Assembly (NCBI RefSeq): GCF_029211265.1
Contig: NZ_JARGEL010000013.1
Span: forward strand, 434,001-498,000
Direction: 5' to 3'
Source: Extensimonas soli
GTDB lineage: Bacteria; Pseudomonadota; Gammaproteobacteria; Burkholderiales; Burkholderiaceae_C
DNA length: 64,000 bases
Shown: piece by piece, positions 44,298 through 53,625 of the stretch
Layout of the letters: each line of letters begins with the position of its first letter
How positions within the stretch are numbered: position 1 is the stretch's first letter
Made by a program: the position numbers and the translations under genes
Notes under the pieces: model-generated
The model's input: the letters and a program-made list of their open reading frames with translations, nothing else
The model's database searches: none
Told to the model about the DNA's origin: nothing

Positions 44298-44906
44298 TCA
44301 TTGCGGCGCGGGCGCCACGGCATTCACGTCGGCACGTTCTGGTGTGGATACTTCCGCGGCGTGCTCTGGCTGGATATAAAAGCGCGGATAGTGCTCGCGC
44401 ACGGTGCTGCCGCGCCGGTCCCAGCCTACGCATTGGTCGAGAAAGCGCGGCGGCTCGTCGGGGTGGGTGGTGGCAAAGCTCTCGGAGATGCTCTGGAAGG
44501 TCGCCGTGGCGAGATTGAACAGCAGCTCGCGCAGGTGCGTGCAGCTGGCCACGCCGCCAAGGTTGTGCTGGATCGCCTGGCGCCAGCCGCGCCCCATGCT
44601 GCAGCCCACCATTTTCTGCAGCGCCGCGGCGGCCTGCGGACATTCGGCCACCGGCACGCTGTCCATGGAGGCTTCGATGGCTTGCACGATCAGTTGGTTG
44701 TTCACCGTCACGCGCAGCCACATGTGGTGAATGGGCGTGCCGGCAGGGCGCATGCCGCCCGTGCGCAGGTTGCGCGTGGCGATGGGTTTGACGTCCTGCA
44801 GTTCGCCTTCGATGTCCCACAGGCCATCTTCGCGCTGGTAGCCGTGGTAGACGACGGTGCGGGTGTGTTGCAGGGTACGGGGGCAGGAAGGAGGGCTCAA
44901 AGGCAT
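44298..44906 (-). CDS. DUF2889 domain protein
   Basis: 202 aa. DUF2889 landmarks: RTVVYHGYQREDGLWDIEGELQDVK (about 16-40), HHMWLRVTVNNQLIVQAIEASMDSVP (about 60-85), MVGCSMGRGWRQAIQHNLGGVASCTHLRELL (about 100-130). The conserved aromatic acid-rich core lacks any catalytic motif I know. Cytoplasmic. Its stop is 61 bp before tsdB on the same strand, so read-through is possible, but no shared role is known. Confidence 0.82.
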   Translation of the reverse strand: MPLSPPSCPRTLQHTRTVVYHGYQREDGLWDIEGELQDVKPIATRNLRTGGMRPAGTPIHHMWLRVTVNNQLIVQAIEASMDSVPVAECPQAAAALQKMVGCSMGRGWRQAIQHNLGGVASCTHLRELLFNLATATFQSISESFATTHPDEPPRFLDQCVGWDRRGSTVREHYPRFYIQPEHAAEVSTPERADVNAVAPAPQ

Positions 44907-45290
44907 GGCAAACGGTTTCGATTCGGCAATTGAAAGGCGGACAGCGCGTGCGGGGCGGGGGTGCGGGTGGCATCACGGCACAGCGCGTTGCGCCAACCCC
45001 AAGGCCGCGGCGCAAGGAGATGCCGGGAACCGCTGAAGCAAAAAAGCCGCAGACCCTCTGCCCCAAGACCTTGCACGTGACGAACTGCCCTGTTGCACCG
45101 CGGGCTCTGGCCGCGCGGGGCGGCGATGTGTTGCGAATTGTGCGGCAAGCACGGGTTTTGCGCTGGCGGCTGCGCACATGGGCACGTGTCGCGCTCGTTC
45201 GGCGGCCGCAAAATGCTTCTAAAAAAGAAGCTGCTAGCGCTTATGGAATCTTGGCTTGAAGCCATTTTTGCTCAAAATTTGGCTGCGCAC
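44907..45290. other. Gene-free interval between DUF2889 and the CoA-transferase
   Basis: No credible gene, tRNA or phage signal. It holds an imperfect reversed copy of the short dispersed motif at 45227-45243 (AGCTGCTAGCGCTT core) and near 45250-45290 an AT-rich stretch that could contain the 3' end or terminator of the CoA-transferase gene. GC content drops at the right end. Confidence 0.5.
45227..45243 (-). repeat. Short dispersed motif, copy 3, reversed
   Basis: Contains AGCTGCTAGCGCTT, the reverse complement of the core of CAAGCGCTAGCAGCTAT, with three edge mismatches over 17 bases. Confidence 0.4.
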
Positions 45291-46805
45291 TCACATGTGC
45301 CCGGTGCGCAGGTAGCGCACGTGCCAGCTCAGCGCTTCTTCGAGCAGATGCGGCGTGTGCAGGCTCGGCGCCCCTTTGTTGGCGCGTTCGATGTAGTCGA
45401 GCAGCTGCGGGCGGAAGCTCGGGTGCGCGCAGCGCTCGACGATCAGCGTGGCGCGCTGGCGCGGGGCGAGGCCGCGCAGGTCGGCCAGGCCTTGCTCGGT
45501 CACGATGATCTGCACGTCGTGCTCGGTGTGGTCCACGTGCGAGACCATGGGCACGATGCACGAGATCGCGCCGTCCTTGGCCAGCGAGGGCGTCATGAAG
45601 ATCGACAGGTAGCCGTTGCGCGCGAAGTCGCCCGAGCCGCCGATGCCGTTCATGATGCCCGAGCCCATGATGTGCGTGGAGTTCACGTTGCCGTAGATGT
45701 CGGCCTCGATCATGCCGTTCATGGCGATCACGCCCAGGCGGCGCACGAGTTCGGGGTGGTTGCTGATCTCTTGCGGACGCAGCACGATGCGCTCGCGGTA
45801 GTGGTCGATGTTTGCGTTGAAGTCGGCCGCAGCCTCGGCGCTCAGCGACAGCGCCGTGGCCGAGGCAAAGCGCAGCTTGCCCGAGCGCAGCATGTCGAGC
45901 ATGCCGTCCTGCAGCACCTCGGTGTAGGCCGTGAGCTGCTCGAACGGTCCGCGGTTGAGCCCCGCAAGCACGGCGTTGGCGATGTTGCCCACGCCCGACT
46001 GCAGCGGCAGCAGTTCCTTGGGCAGGCGGCCCTGGGCGACCTCGTGCTGCAGGAAGTCGATGATGTGGCCCGCGATCTGCTCCGACACGGGGTCGGGCGC
46101 GCTGAAGCTCGTGTTGCGGTCGGCCTGGTGCGTGTGCACCACGGCGATCACCTTGGAAGGGTCACAGCGCAGGTAGGGTTCGCCGATGCGGTCGCTCGGG
46201 TCGGTCAGCGGGATGGGTTTGCGGTGCGGCGGCAGCCGCGTGCCGTAGTAAATGTCATGCATGCCCGCGAGGCCGGCGCTTTGCCAGGTGTTGACCTCGA
46301 GGATGATCTTGTCCGCCTGGTCGAGCCAGGTTTTGTTGTTGCCCACCGAAGAGGACGGCACCAGCCGCCCGTCGGGCAGGATGCCCGCGACCTCGACCAC
46401 GGCCACGTCGAGCTTGCCCAGAAAACCAAACCACGCCGCCTGCGCCACGTGCGACAGGTGCATGTCGGTGTAATACATCTTGCCCGCGTTGATGAGCTTG
46501 CGGCAGGTCGGGTCGGACTGGTAGGGCAGGCGCCGGTCTATGCCTTCGACACGCGCGAGCGCGCCGTCGAGCTCGGGGGCGGTGGAGGCACCCGTCCACA
46601 GGCCGATGCGAAACTGCGCATCACCCGCGGCGCGGCGCTCGGCCATGAGTTCGGCCAGCGCCTGCGGCACGGCCTTGGGGTAGCCCGCGCCCGTAAAGCC
46701 GCTCATGCCCACGTTGGCCCCCGAGGGGATCAGCGCAGCGGCTTCGCGGGCGTTCATGAGTTTGGCTTGCAGGGCAGGGCATTGGATGCGGTCGGTGGGG
46801 CTCAT
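45291..46805 (-). CDS. Acetyl-CoA hydrolase/transferase family protein (succinate/acetate CoA-transferase type)
   Basis: 504 aa from ATG at 46805. Class I CoA-transferase with two halves; landmarks are GANVGMSGFTGAGYPKAVPQAL (about 28-48), PLQSGVGNIANAVLAGL (about 260) and LTAYTEVLQDGMLDMLRSGKL (about 283), whose Glu is probably the CoA-accepting residue. IIVTEQGLADLRGLAPRQRA (about 430) is also typical. It moves CoA between short-chain acyl groups such as acetate and succinate, or releases it. Stands alone, with the Lon-like gene upstream on the same strand separated by 117 bp. Confidence 0.88.
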   Translation of the reverse strand: MSPTDRIQCPALQAKLMNAREAAALIPSGANVGMSGFTGAGYPKAVPQALAELMAERRAAGDAQFRIGLWTGASTAPELDGALARVEGIDRRLPYQSDPTCRKLINAGKMYYTDMHLSHVAQAAWFGFLGKLDVAVVEVAGILPDGRLVPSSSVGNNKTWLDQADKIILEVNTWQSAGLAGMHDIYYGTRLPPHRKPIPLTDPSDRIGEPYLRCDPSKVIAVVHTHQADRNTSFSAPDPVSEQIAGHIIDFLQHEVAQGRLPKELLPLQSGVGNIANAVLAGLNRGPFEQLTAYTEVLQDGMLDMLRSGKLRFASATALSLSAEAAADFNANIDHYRERIVLRPQEISNHPELVRRLGVIAMNGMIEADIYGNVNSTHIMGSGIMNGIGGSGDFARNGYLSIFMTPSLAKDGAISCIVPMVSHVDHTEHDVQIIVTEQGLADLRGLAPRQRATLIVERCAHPSFRPQLLDYIERANKGAPSLHTPHLLEEALSWHVRYLRTGHM

Positions 46806-46921
46806 GGGTTGGGGTCCTGGAGTAGAAGAGGCCACGGACTGTGCGCCGCCTTGCCGACGATTCGTTGCGTGCCGCGCCATGGCCGCGCGAGTCTATCAGC
46901 CTGAGTGCGCAAACCTAGGGT

Positions 46922-49438
46922 TTACCCTTGGTCACGTTGCTGCGCCCGTGGGTTTGCGCCCCGCCGCGGCCGCAGCGCCGTCATGGCCTGGCGGCAGGCG
47001 CGCCGGTAGGCCAGCAAGGTCTGTTCGGCGCGCGCGAGCACGGTGGCGGCGCCGCCGGGTTCCAGGCCCGGCTCCATTTCCGTCCTTGCGCCTGGCCCTG
47101 CGTCTGGCCCCACGCTCGGCTCCATGCCCGAGGGCACGCCGGTCAGCAGCGCGATGCCGGCGCTCACGTGCTCTACGGTGTGGATGTGGAACTGCCCGCG
47201 CTCCACGGCCTGCAGCACTTCATGATCGAGCATCAGGTGGCGCTGGTTGCGCGCCGGGATCAGCACGCCCTGCGTGCCGTCGAGCCCGGCGTGCGCGCAG
47301 GTGCGAAACCAGCCCTCGATCTTTTCGTTGATGCCGCCCACGGGCAGCACCTCGCCGCGCTGGTTCAGCGCGCCCGTCACGGCGATACCCTGGCGCAGCG
47401 GCAGGCCCGAGAGCGCCGAAAGCAGCGCGTACAGCTCCGCGCACGAGGCCGAATCGCCCTCGATGCCGCCGTATTCCTGCTCGAACACGATGGAGGCGTG
47501 CAGCGCCAGCGGTGCCATGTGGCTGAACAGCGCCATCAGGTAGCTGTGCAGGATCAGCACGCCCTTGTCGTGGATGGGGCCGGACATGTCCACCTCGCGC
47601 TCGATGTTCAGCAGCCCCTCGTGGCCCGCATAGGTGCGCGCCGTGATGCGCACCGGAAAGCCGAAGCGGTAGTCACCCAGGTCGATCTGCGTGAGCGCGT
47701 TGACCTGCCCCAGCGTCGCGCCTTGCACGCTGATGAGGCGCTCGCCATCGGCGATCGACTCGTGCATCTGCTGCTCGGGGTAGTTGTGGCGCAGCGTGCG
47801 CGTCTGCAGCGCGGCCAGCACGTCAGGCGGCTCGACCAGGGTGCTGCTGCGCGCGCGGCACAGCGCCGCGCTTTCGAGCACCAGCGCCTCGGTGTGCGCA
47901 AACAGCGCGCTCTGGTAGCGCTGGTCTTCGGCCTCGCGGTGGCTTTGTTCGAGCAGCAGCGCCACGGCCGGCGCGCCAAAGTGCGGCAGGCCGTGCTTTT
48001 GGCAGCTGCGCGCGACGAAGATGCTGCTCGCGCGGTAGGTTTCGGGCGTGGCGGCAAAGCGCTCGGCAAAGTCCACCTTCACGCGAAAGCGGCGCGAAGT
48101 TTCGGGGTCGCCCTCCTGCAGCGCGTAATACTCCTCGACCGAGCCGATCAGCACGATCTTCACTTCCACATCGACCGGCTCGGGCTGCAGCGCAATCGCC
48201 ACCAGCGGGCCGGGCACGGTCGCGCCGCCTTCCTCGAGCTGCAGGCGGCTGCTGCGCAAAAAGCGGCGCAGCCGCTCCCACAGGCCCTCGTCGCCGAGCA
48301 GGTCGCGCAGGTGCAGCAGCAAGAAGCCGCCGTGCGCCTGCAGCAGGCTGCCCGCGCGGATGTTGGAAAAGTCGGCCACCAGCATTTCCGATTCGGCCTG
48401 GTACTCGACGCTACCAAAAAGGCTGCGCAGTTGCGGGTTGTCCTCGACGATCACGGGGGCGCCGCTGCGGTCTGCGTTATCGACGGCAAGGTTCACGCGG
48501 CAGTGCGCGAGCAGGTCTTCGAGCGCGGCCTTGCGCTCCTCCTCGGCGCTGCCAGGCTCGGCGCCGGCTTGCGCCGGCTCGAACAGGTCGAGCTCGGCCA
48601 GCAGCTCACGCTCGATCTGGTCAAACCAGCGGCCGAGCTTGACCGCGTCCTTGATCTGCTTTTTGAGGTCGCGGCGGATGTCTTGCAGGTGGCGCTCGAC
48701 CACGGGCGCGATGGTCTGGCGCCGCAGCTTGGCCAGCGCCTCGTCGCGCGCGAGTTCGAGCGGACGCATGGTGTCGAGAAAGCGCGCGATTTCGGCGCGC
48801 AGCTCCTGCTCGGTGGCCTCGATCGCGGCGCGGCGCTCGCGCGGCAGGGCGTGGGCCTCCTCTTCGGTGAGCGGCTGGCCGCGCGCACTCAGCAGCGTGA
48901 ACACCATGCGCCCGTCCTCGCGCGTGAGGCGAAAGTGCCGCGCCTCGGCAAAGGCATCGAGCGCGGCAAAAGCCTGCGCCTCCTGCGCGTGCCAGTCGCG
49001 TTCGATGCGCTCCACCTCGGCTTTGTAGTCGGCCGCCGCAAGGCGCTTGGGGATTTCGGTCTGCAGCGCCTTGGTCATCTCGGCCATGGCCTGGCGCAGC
49101 TGCCGCCCCTGGCCCGCAGGCAGGCGCAGCGCGCGCGGATGCTCGGGCGCGTCGAAGTCGTGCAAGTAACACAAGTCGGGTGGCACCGGGCGCTTGGCCG
49201 CCGCGTCCTGCATGGCCTGGCGCAGCAAGGTACTGCGCCCGCTGCCCGTTTCGCCCAGCACAAACAGGTGGTAGTCGGGCTGCTCCATCGCCAGCCCAAA
49301 CGCCGCCGCCGCCTGCGCGCGCTCCTGGCCGATCCAGGGCAGGGGCTGGTCTTGCAACTCGGCAGTGCTGGCAAAGCCGAGCGACTCGGGGGCGATGCGC
49401 AGGCGCAGTTCATGGGGGGCGAGAAGGCGGGTGGTCAT
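46922..49438 (-). CDS. Lon-like AAA protease (LonB/YcbZ type)
   Basis: 838 aa. The N-terminal AAA part has a P-loop GETGSGRST (about 61-69) with Arg in place of the normal Lys, and a long coiled insert between about 115 and 300. The C-terminal Lon protease domain keeps the catalytic dyad: Ser in EGDSASCAELYALLSAL (about 661) and Lys in PVGGINEKIEGWFRT (about 704). The tail from about 790 is Gly/Pro/Ala-rich. No Lon N-domain, as in LonB/YcbZ. Likely a cytoplasmic stress protease whose ATP dependence is uncertain because of the P-loop change. Confidence 0.85.
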   Translation of the reverse strand: MTTRLLAPHELRLRIAPESLGFASTAELQDQPLPWIGQERAQAAAAFGLAMEQPDYHLFVLGETGSGRSTLLRQAMQDAAAKRPVPPDLCYLHDFDAPEHPRALRLPAGQGRQLRQAMAEMTKALQTEIPKRLAAADYKAEVERIERDWHAQEAQAFAALDAFAEARHFRLTREDGRMVFTLLSARGQPLTEEEAHALPRERRAAIEATEQELRAEIARFLDTMRPLELARDEALAKLRRQTIAPVVERHLQDIRRDLKKQIKDAVKLGRWFDQIERELLAELDLFEPAQAGAEPGSAEEERKAALEDLLAHCRVNLAVDNADRSGAPVIVEDNPQLRSLFGSVEYQAESEMLVADFSNIRAGSLLQAHGGFLLLHLRDLLGDEGLWERLRRFLRSSRLQLEEGGATVPGPLVAIALQPEPVDVEVKIVLIGSVEEYYALQEGDPETSRRFRVKVDFAERFAATPETYRASSIFVARSCQKHGLPHFGAPAVALLLEQSHREAEDQRYQSALFAHTEALVLESAALCRARSSTLVEPPDVLAALQTRTLRHNYPEQQMHESIADGERLISVQGATLGQVNALTQIDLGDYRFGFPVRITARTYAGHEGLLNIEREVDMSGPIHDKGVLILHSYLMALFSHMAPLALHASIVFEQEYGGIEGDSASCAELYALLSALSGLPLRQGIAVTGALNQRGEVLPVGGINEKIEGWFRTCAHAGLDGTQGVLIPARNQRHLMLDHEVLQAVERGQFHIHTVEHVSAGIALLTGVPSGMEPSVGPDAGPGARTEMEPGLEPGGAATVLARAEQTLLAYRRACRQAMTALRPRRGANPRAQQRDQG

Positions 49439-49619
49439 GGGGTGGAGCTGGCTGCGGGGCAGCAGAAAATGATGAACAAATTGGCTTGTAGTGCTTATGA
49501 ATACATGGCAAGCAGCTACGTAATAAATAGCATTTTGGGAGTGTGGCGCAGGGGCCTGGCAGCGCGTGCGCCGTCTGCCGGGCGGCCGGAAGGCGCGCTG
49601 CGGAGGCCCAGTTTGCGCC

Positions 49620-51236
49620 TCAAGGTAGCGGCGGCAAACCCAGCTCGGCCAAAAACTGGTTATGCCGCTGCCGCGCAGCGCCGATTTTTTCTTCGACGGC
49701 CAGCAGCTCGGCGTGCACTCCTGCCAGGTCGATGGCTTCCTCCGCCACGGATGTGCTCACGTAGCGCGAGATGTTGAGGTTGAAATCGTTCTTCTCGATC
49801 TCCGCCATGCCCACCCGGCGCGCGTAGCGCGGCTCCTCCTTGCGGTAGCGGTAGGTGTCCACGATCTTGTCGATGTGCTCGGGCAAAAGCTGGTTTTGCC
49901 GCTTGCCCTTCTCGAAGTGCTCCGCCGCGTTGATGAACAGCACGTCGTCCGGCTTCTTGCACTTCTTCAACACCAGAACGCACACCGGAATGCCGGTGGA
50001 GAAAAACAGATTCGCCGGCAGGCCGATCACCGTGTCGATGTGGCCGTCCTTGAGCAGCTTGGTGCGGATGCGCGCCTCGACCCCGCCGCGAAACAGCACG
50101 CCGTGCGGCAGGATGATGGCCATCACGCCGTCGGGCTTGAGGTAATGAAAGCCGTGCAGCAAAAAGGCAAAGTCGGCGGCGGACTTGGGCGCCAGCCCGT
50201 AGTTCTTGAAGCGCATGTCCTCGGCGAGCGCGTCGGTCGGCTCCCAGCGGTAGCTGAAAGGCGGATTGGCCACCACCGCGTCGAACTTCGGCTGCCTGGC
50301 CGGGTTGGTCTCGCGCAGCCAGTCCCACTCGTTGGTCAGCGTGTCGCCGTGAAAAATCTCGAACTCCGAATCCTTCACCCCGTGCAGCAGCATGTTCATG
50401 CGCGCGAGGTTGTAGGTGGTGATGTTCTTCTCCTGCCCGTAAATCTTGCCGATGCCTCCGTGACCTTGGGGCCCCATGCGGTGGCGCACGTTCAAGAGCA
50501 GCGAGCCCGAGCCGCAGGCAAAGTCGTACACGCTTTCCAGGTGCGGGCGCGGGCCGGTTTCCGGCGCCTGCCCGTCCAGCGTGACGATGGCCGAGAGAAT
50601 GCTCGAGATCGGCTGCGGCGTGTAGAACTCGCCCGCCTTCTTGCCGCTGCCGGCGGCAAACTGGCCGATCAGGTATTCATACGCATCGCCCAGCGTGTCG
50701 CTGCCCTTGGAAAACTCCGCCAGCCCCTTGGCGATCTCGCTGATGATCTTGCACAGCTGCGCGTTGCGCTCGGCGTAGGTTTTGCCCAGCTTGTCCGAGC
50801 CCAGATTGATCTCTGAAAACAGCCCGCGAAAGGTGCTGGCAAACGATTCGTTCTCGATGTAATCGAAGCCCTTTTGCAAGGTGTGCAGCAATTCGGCATC
50901 CTGCGTGCGCGCCATCTCGGCCAGGCTCGACCACAGGTATTCGGGCCGAATCACGTAATGCACCTTGCGGCGCATCTGCTTCTCGAACGCCGCCGTGTCG
51001 CCGGGGTTTTGCGCATACCACACGGCGAGCGGCGCGCGCCGCTCGCCCTCGGGCAAAACGGGATAGTCCGGCCCCAGCTCTTTCTGCGCCGCGGCCTCGT
51101 AGTTGTCCGACAGATAGCGCAGGAACAGAAAGGCCAGCATGTAATCGCGGAAGTCGTCTGCGTTCATCGCGCCGCGCAGTTGGTCGGCGATGGCCCACAG
51201 GGTCTTGCCCAGCTTTTGTTTTTCGAGATCGGTCAT
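49620..51236 (-). CDS. hsdM: Type I restriction-modification DNA methyltransferase HsdM
   Basis: 538 aa. N-terminal helical domain TLWAIADQLRGAMNADDFRDYMLAFLFLRYLSDN (about 12-45), SAM motif FACGSGSLLLNV (about 239), GQEKNITTYNLARMNMLLHG and the N6-adenine catalytic motif NPPFSYRW (from residue 324). It methylates the HsdS-determined site to protect host DNA. It is last in a four-gene minus-strand operon after hsdR, hsdS and a PDDEXK gene, and starts within 4 bp of the latter's stop. Confidence 0.93.
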   Translation of the reverse strand: MTDLEKQKLGKTLWAIADQLRGAMNADDFRDYMLAFLFLRYLSDNYEAAAQKELGPDYPVLPEGERRAPLAVWYAQNPGDTAAFEKQMRRKVHYVIRPEYLWSSLAEMARTQDAELLHTLQKGFDYIENESFASTFRGLFSEINLGSDKLGKTYAERNAQLCKIISEIAKGLAEFSKGSDTLGDAYEYLIGQFAAGSGKKAGEFYTPQPISSILSAIVTLDGQAPETGPRPHLESVYDFACGSGSLLLNVRHRMGPQGHGGIGKIYGQEKNITTYNLARMNMLLHGVKDSEFEIFHGDTLTNEWDWLRETNPARQPKFDAVVANPPFSYRWEPTDALAEDMRFKNYGLAPKSAADFAFLLHGFHYLKPDGVMAIILPHGVLFRGGVEARIRTKLLKDGHIDTVIGLPANLFFSTGIPVCVLVLKKCKKPDDVLFINAAEHFEKGKRQNQLLPEHIDKIVDTYRYRKEEPRYARRVGMAEIEKNDFNLNISRYVSTSVAEEAIDLAGVHAELLAVEEKIGAARQRHNQFLAELGLPPLP

Positions 51237-52336
51237 GGTTTCTCGTCTTCGTCACGAAGGCTGTTTTGAATTTCGAGGGCTTCACGGTCACGCTCCAGCT
51301 CCAGGCGTAGATCTTCCTCGCTGGGCAACACCAAGCGGTATTTGCTCGCAAAGAGCTGTTCGCTGCCGTGGAGCACGGAATAGCGCACCACCGACTGGTC
51401 TTTGCTGCCGCACAGCAAAATGCCCACCGTGGGGTTGTCGCCCTCGCCTCGGCGCAGCTCGTCGTACATGCGCACATACATGTCCATCTGCCCCACATCC
51501 TGGTGGGTGAGCGGGCCGGTTTTCAGGTCAATCAGCACAAAGCACTTGAGCAGATAGTTGTAGAACACCAGGTCGATGTAGAAGTCCTGTGTCTCGGTGC
51601 TGATGCGCTGTTGCCGGGCCACAAAAGCAAAGCCCTTGCCCAGCTCCATCAAAAACTGTTGCAGCTTGTCCATCAACGCCGTTTCCAGCGTGGCTTCCAG
51701 CAGGCGCCCGGTGTTGGGCAGACCCAGGAACTCCAACATCACCGGGTCGCGCACAAAGGCACGGGGCGAGGGCGCCAGCGCCTCCAGATTTGCCTGCACC
51801 TCGGCACGCACCGCCGCCTTGTCCTGGCTCAGCAACAGGCGCTCGTAATACAGGCTGCCGATTTGCCGCTCCAGCGTCCGCGTGCTCCAGTTCTGGGCGG
51901 CGGCCTCTTGCGCATACCACTGGCGGGCCTCGGCGCTATCCACCCGCAGCAACAGGCGATAGTGCGTCCAGCTCAATTCGCGACGCAGTGCGTCGCGAAT
52001 GGGAAACGCCAGATAGAACCCCCGCATGTGCCGCAAATTCGTCGCATCGAATCCCCGCCCGAATTCGGCCGACAGGGCCTGCCCCAGCCGCGGCAACACG
52101 CGCTGCCCATAGGCTGCCCGCTGCGCACCGCTTTGCTCGTACTCCACGATGTGTCGCCCAATGTGCCAATAGGTTTGCACCTGTGCCGCATCCACCGCCC
52201 GCAGCACTTGCACGCGCGCATCGGTAATGAGCTGGCGCAGGGTGCCCAGCAGAGGCGCAAAGCCTTCTAGTTGGGCCGGCTGAGCCGGGGTGGTTTTCTC
52301 GACCGATCCCTGCCGTTTTCGGTTTTTGTCCGTCAT
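51233..52336 (-). CDS. PDDEXK nuclease family protein (YhcG/DUF1016)
   Basis: 367 aa. N-terminal DUF1016 helical domain (QVQTYWHIGRHIVEYEQ, SWTHYRLLLRV) and a C-terminal PDDEXK nuclease-like domain with FYIDLVFYNYLLKCFVLIDLKTGPL (about 252-276), whose Asp/Glu-like D...D-x-K residues fit the catalytic core. Such genes are frequent passengers in type I restriction loci. Stop and start codons overlap hsdM and hsdS by 4 bp on each side, so it is an integral part of this operon. Its role, for instance a second nuclease or a regulator, is not known. Confidence 0.85.
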   Translation of the reverse strand: MTDKNRKRQGSVEKTTPAQPAQLEGFAPLLGTLRQLITDARVQVLRAVDAAQVQTYWHIGRHIVEYEQSGAQRAAYGQRVLPRLGQALSAEFGRGFDATNLRHMRGFYLAFPIRDALRRELSWTHYRLLLRVDSAEARQWYAQEAAAQNWSTRTLERQIGSLYYERLLLSQDKAAVRAEVQANLEALAPSPRAFVRDPVMLEFLGLPNTGRLLEATLETALMDKLQQFLMELGKGFAFVARQQRISTETQDFYIDLVFYNYLLKCFVLIDLKTGPLTHQDVGQMDMYVRMYDELRRGEGDNPTVGILLCGSKDQSVVRYSVLHGSEQLFASKYRLVLPSEEDLRLELERDREALEIQNSLRDEDEKP

Positions 52337-53625
52337 GCCGGCGCCTCGTCCAGCACCGGGAAGAGCTGCTGCATCAGGCCCTTTTTGAAGCGCTTGAGCA
52401 GCTCGATTTTTTGCGTTTGGGCGGCGATGAGGTCGTCGAGGGCGGCGAGGCAGTCGGCGATACGCTTTTGCTCGGGGGGTGCGGGAATAATGACCTCTAT
52501 CGCTTCCAAGGTGGATTTATTAACGGATGGAACTGCACCACCGCAATGTTTATTAAGGTCAATTAGTTGGCTCAAGATATAGACAAAATGGTCGTCCGCA
52601 ATACCATAAATGGCTTTCAGCCCAACGACGTTATTGTCGATCAAACACTCCTTTTGAACGAAGGCACGTCGATTTAGCCTAAGTGCTTCACCAATTTTGG
52701 CAAATACGGTCGCGCCCATCGGGACGCATTTTGCTTTTAATGTCGATAAATCATCTTCATCTACATAGTTGACTGCTGTCGTGAGCAATCCTCCGTTCTC
52801 GGCGACGGCCCGCGAAACATCACTCACTTTGCAGAATGGATATTTCCCGTGATTCCTGCCCTGCAATGCCTCAGGAAATCCGTATCCCTGAAGAACGGCA
52901 CACACTTTGCCTAGTGGCTTACTCTCCCACTCCCCCGCCTCCCGAAACTCGGGGAAGCGCAGGCGGGGGAGGGTTTCGCCTTCGGCGGGGAAAAGCTGCT
53001 GCATCAGGCCCTTTTTGTGGGTCTTGAGGGCGTCGAGCTTGTTCGCCTCCGCCGCGATCAGTTCGTCCAGCGACGACAGGCAATCGGCGATTTTTTGTTG
53101 CTCGTCAGGCAGCGGGAAAAATAATTTAATTCCCTTGATGATGTCGCCTGAAAGGTTTCCTTGTCCGCCTTGGAGAAAGGTTGTGATAATCCATTCTTTC
53201 TTGATCGACAAGTATTGGTAAACGAAAATATTGTTAGTTTCGTGCCTCAAGCAAAGAATGGCTTGATTGATGGCTCCATTTATTCTTGCCAAAGCAACAT
53301 CGCCACTGTTAGCTCCATACAAGGCGATGAGTATGTCGCCCACTTTAACCATTTTTGCTGCGGAATTGTTCAGTCCTTCAATGGTCAAGAAAAGCTCTGT
53401 TTTATTCTTATCGATTTCTGCTGATCTAATAAATGGAATATCGCCACCATAAAAATCCTTATTTATTGTGCTTGGCGTACCACCGCTAAATGATTCGCAC
53501 GAATCACCAATACTCTTCTCCTCCCACTCCCCCGCCTCCCGAAACTCCGGAAACCTTAGCCGCGGCACCAGCGCCGACTTTTGGGTGTTTTCTTCGCTCA
53601 TCGCGCCCGCCTCCTCACTGCTCAT
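52333..53625 (-). CDS. hsdS: Type I restriction-modification specificity subunit HsdS
   Basis: 430 aa from ATG at 53625; an ATG at 53601 is the alternative. Two target recognition domains are visible, each preceded by PRLRFPEFREAGEW (near residue 23 and again near 230) and each closed by a helical spacer with a KGLMQQLFP motif (near 210 and near 420). The nucleotide copies of these frames are direct repeats. GC content falls clearly in both recognition domains (about 52480-52850 and 53080-53520), usual for exchanged modules. Overlaps the hsdR end by 11 bp. Confidence 0.92.
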   Translation of the reverse strand: MSSEEAGAMSEENTQKSALVPRLRFPEFREAGEWEEKSIGDSCESFSGGTPSTINKDFYGGDIPFIRSAEIDKNKTELFLTIEGLNNSAAKMVKVGDILIALYGANSGDVALARINGAINQAILCLRHETNNIFVYQYLSIKKEWIITTFLQGGQGNLSGDIIKGIKLFFPLPDEQQKIADCLSSLDELIAAEANKLDALKTHKKGLMQQLFPAEGETLPRLRFPEFREAGEWESKPLGKVCAVLQGYGFPEALQGRNHGKYPFCKVSDVSRAVAENGGLLTTAVNYVDEDDLSTLKAKCVPMGATVFAKIGEALRLNRRAFVQKECLIDNNVVGLKAIYGIADDHFVYILSQLIDLNKHCGGAVPSVNKSTLEAIEVIIPAPPEQKRIADCLAALDDLIAAQTQKIELLKRFKKGLMQQLFPVLDEAPA

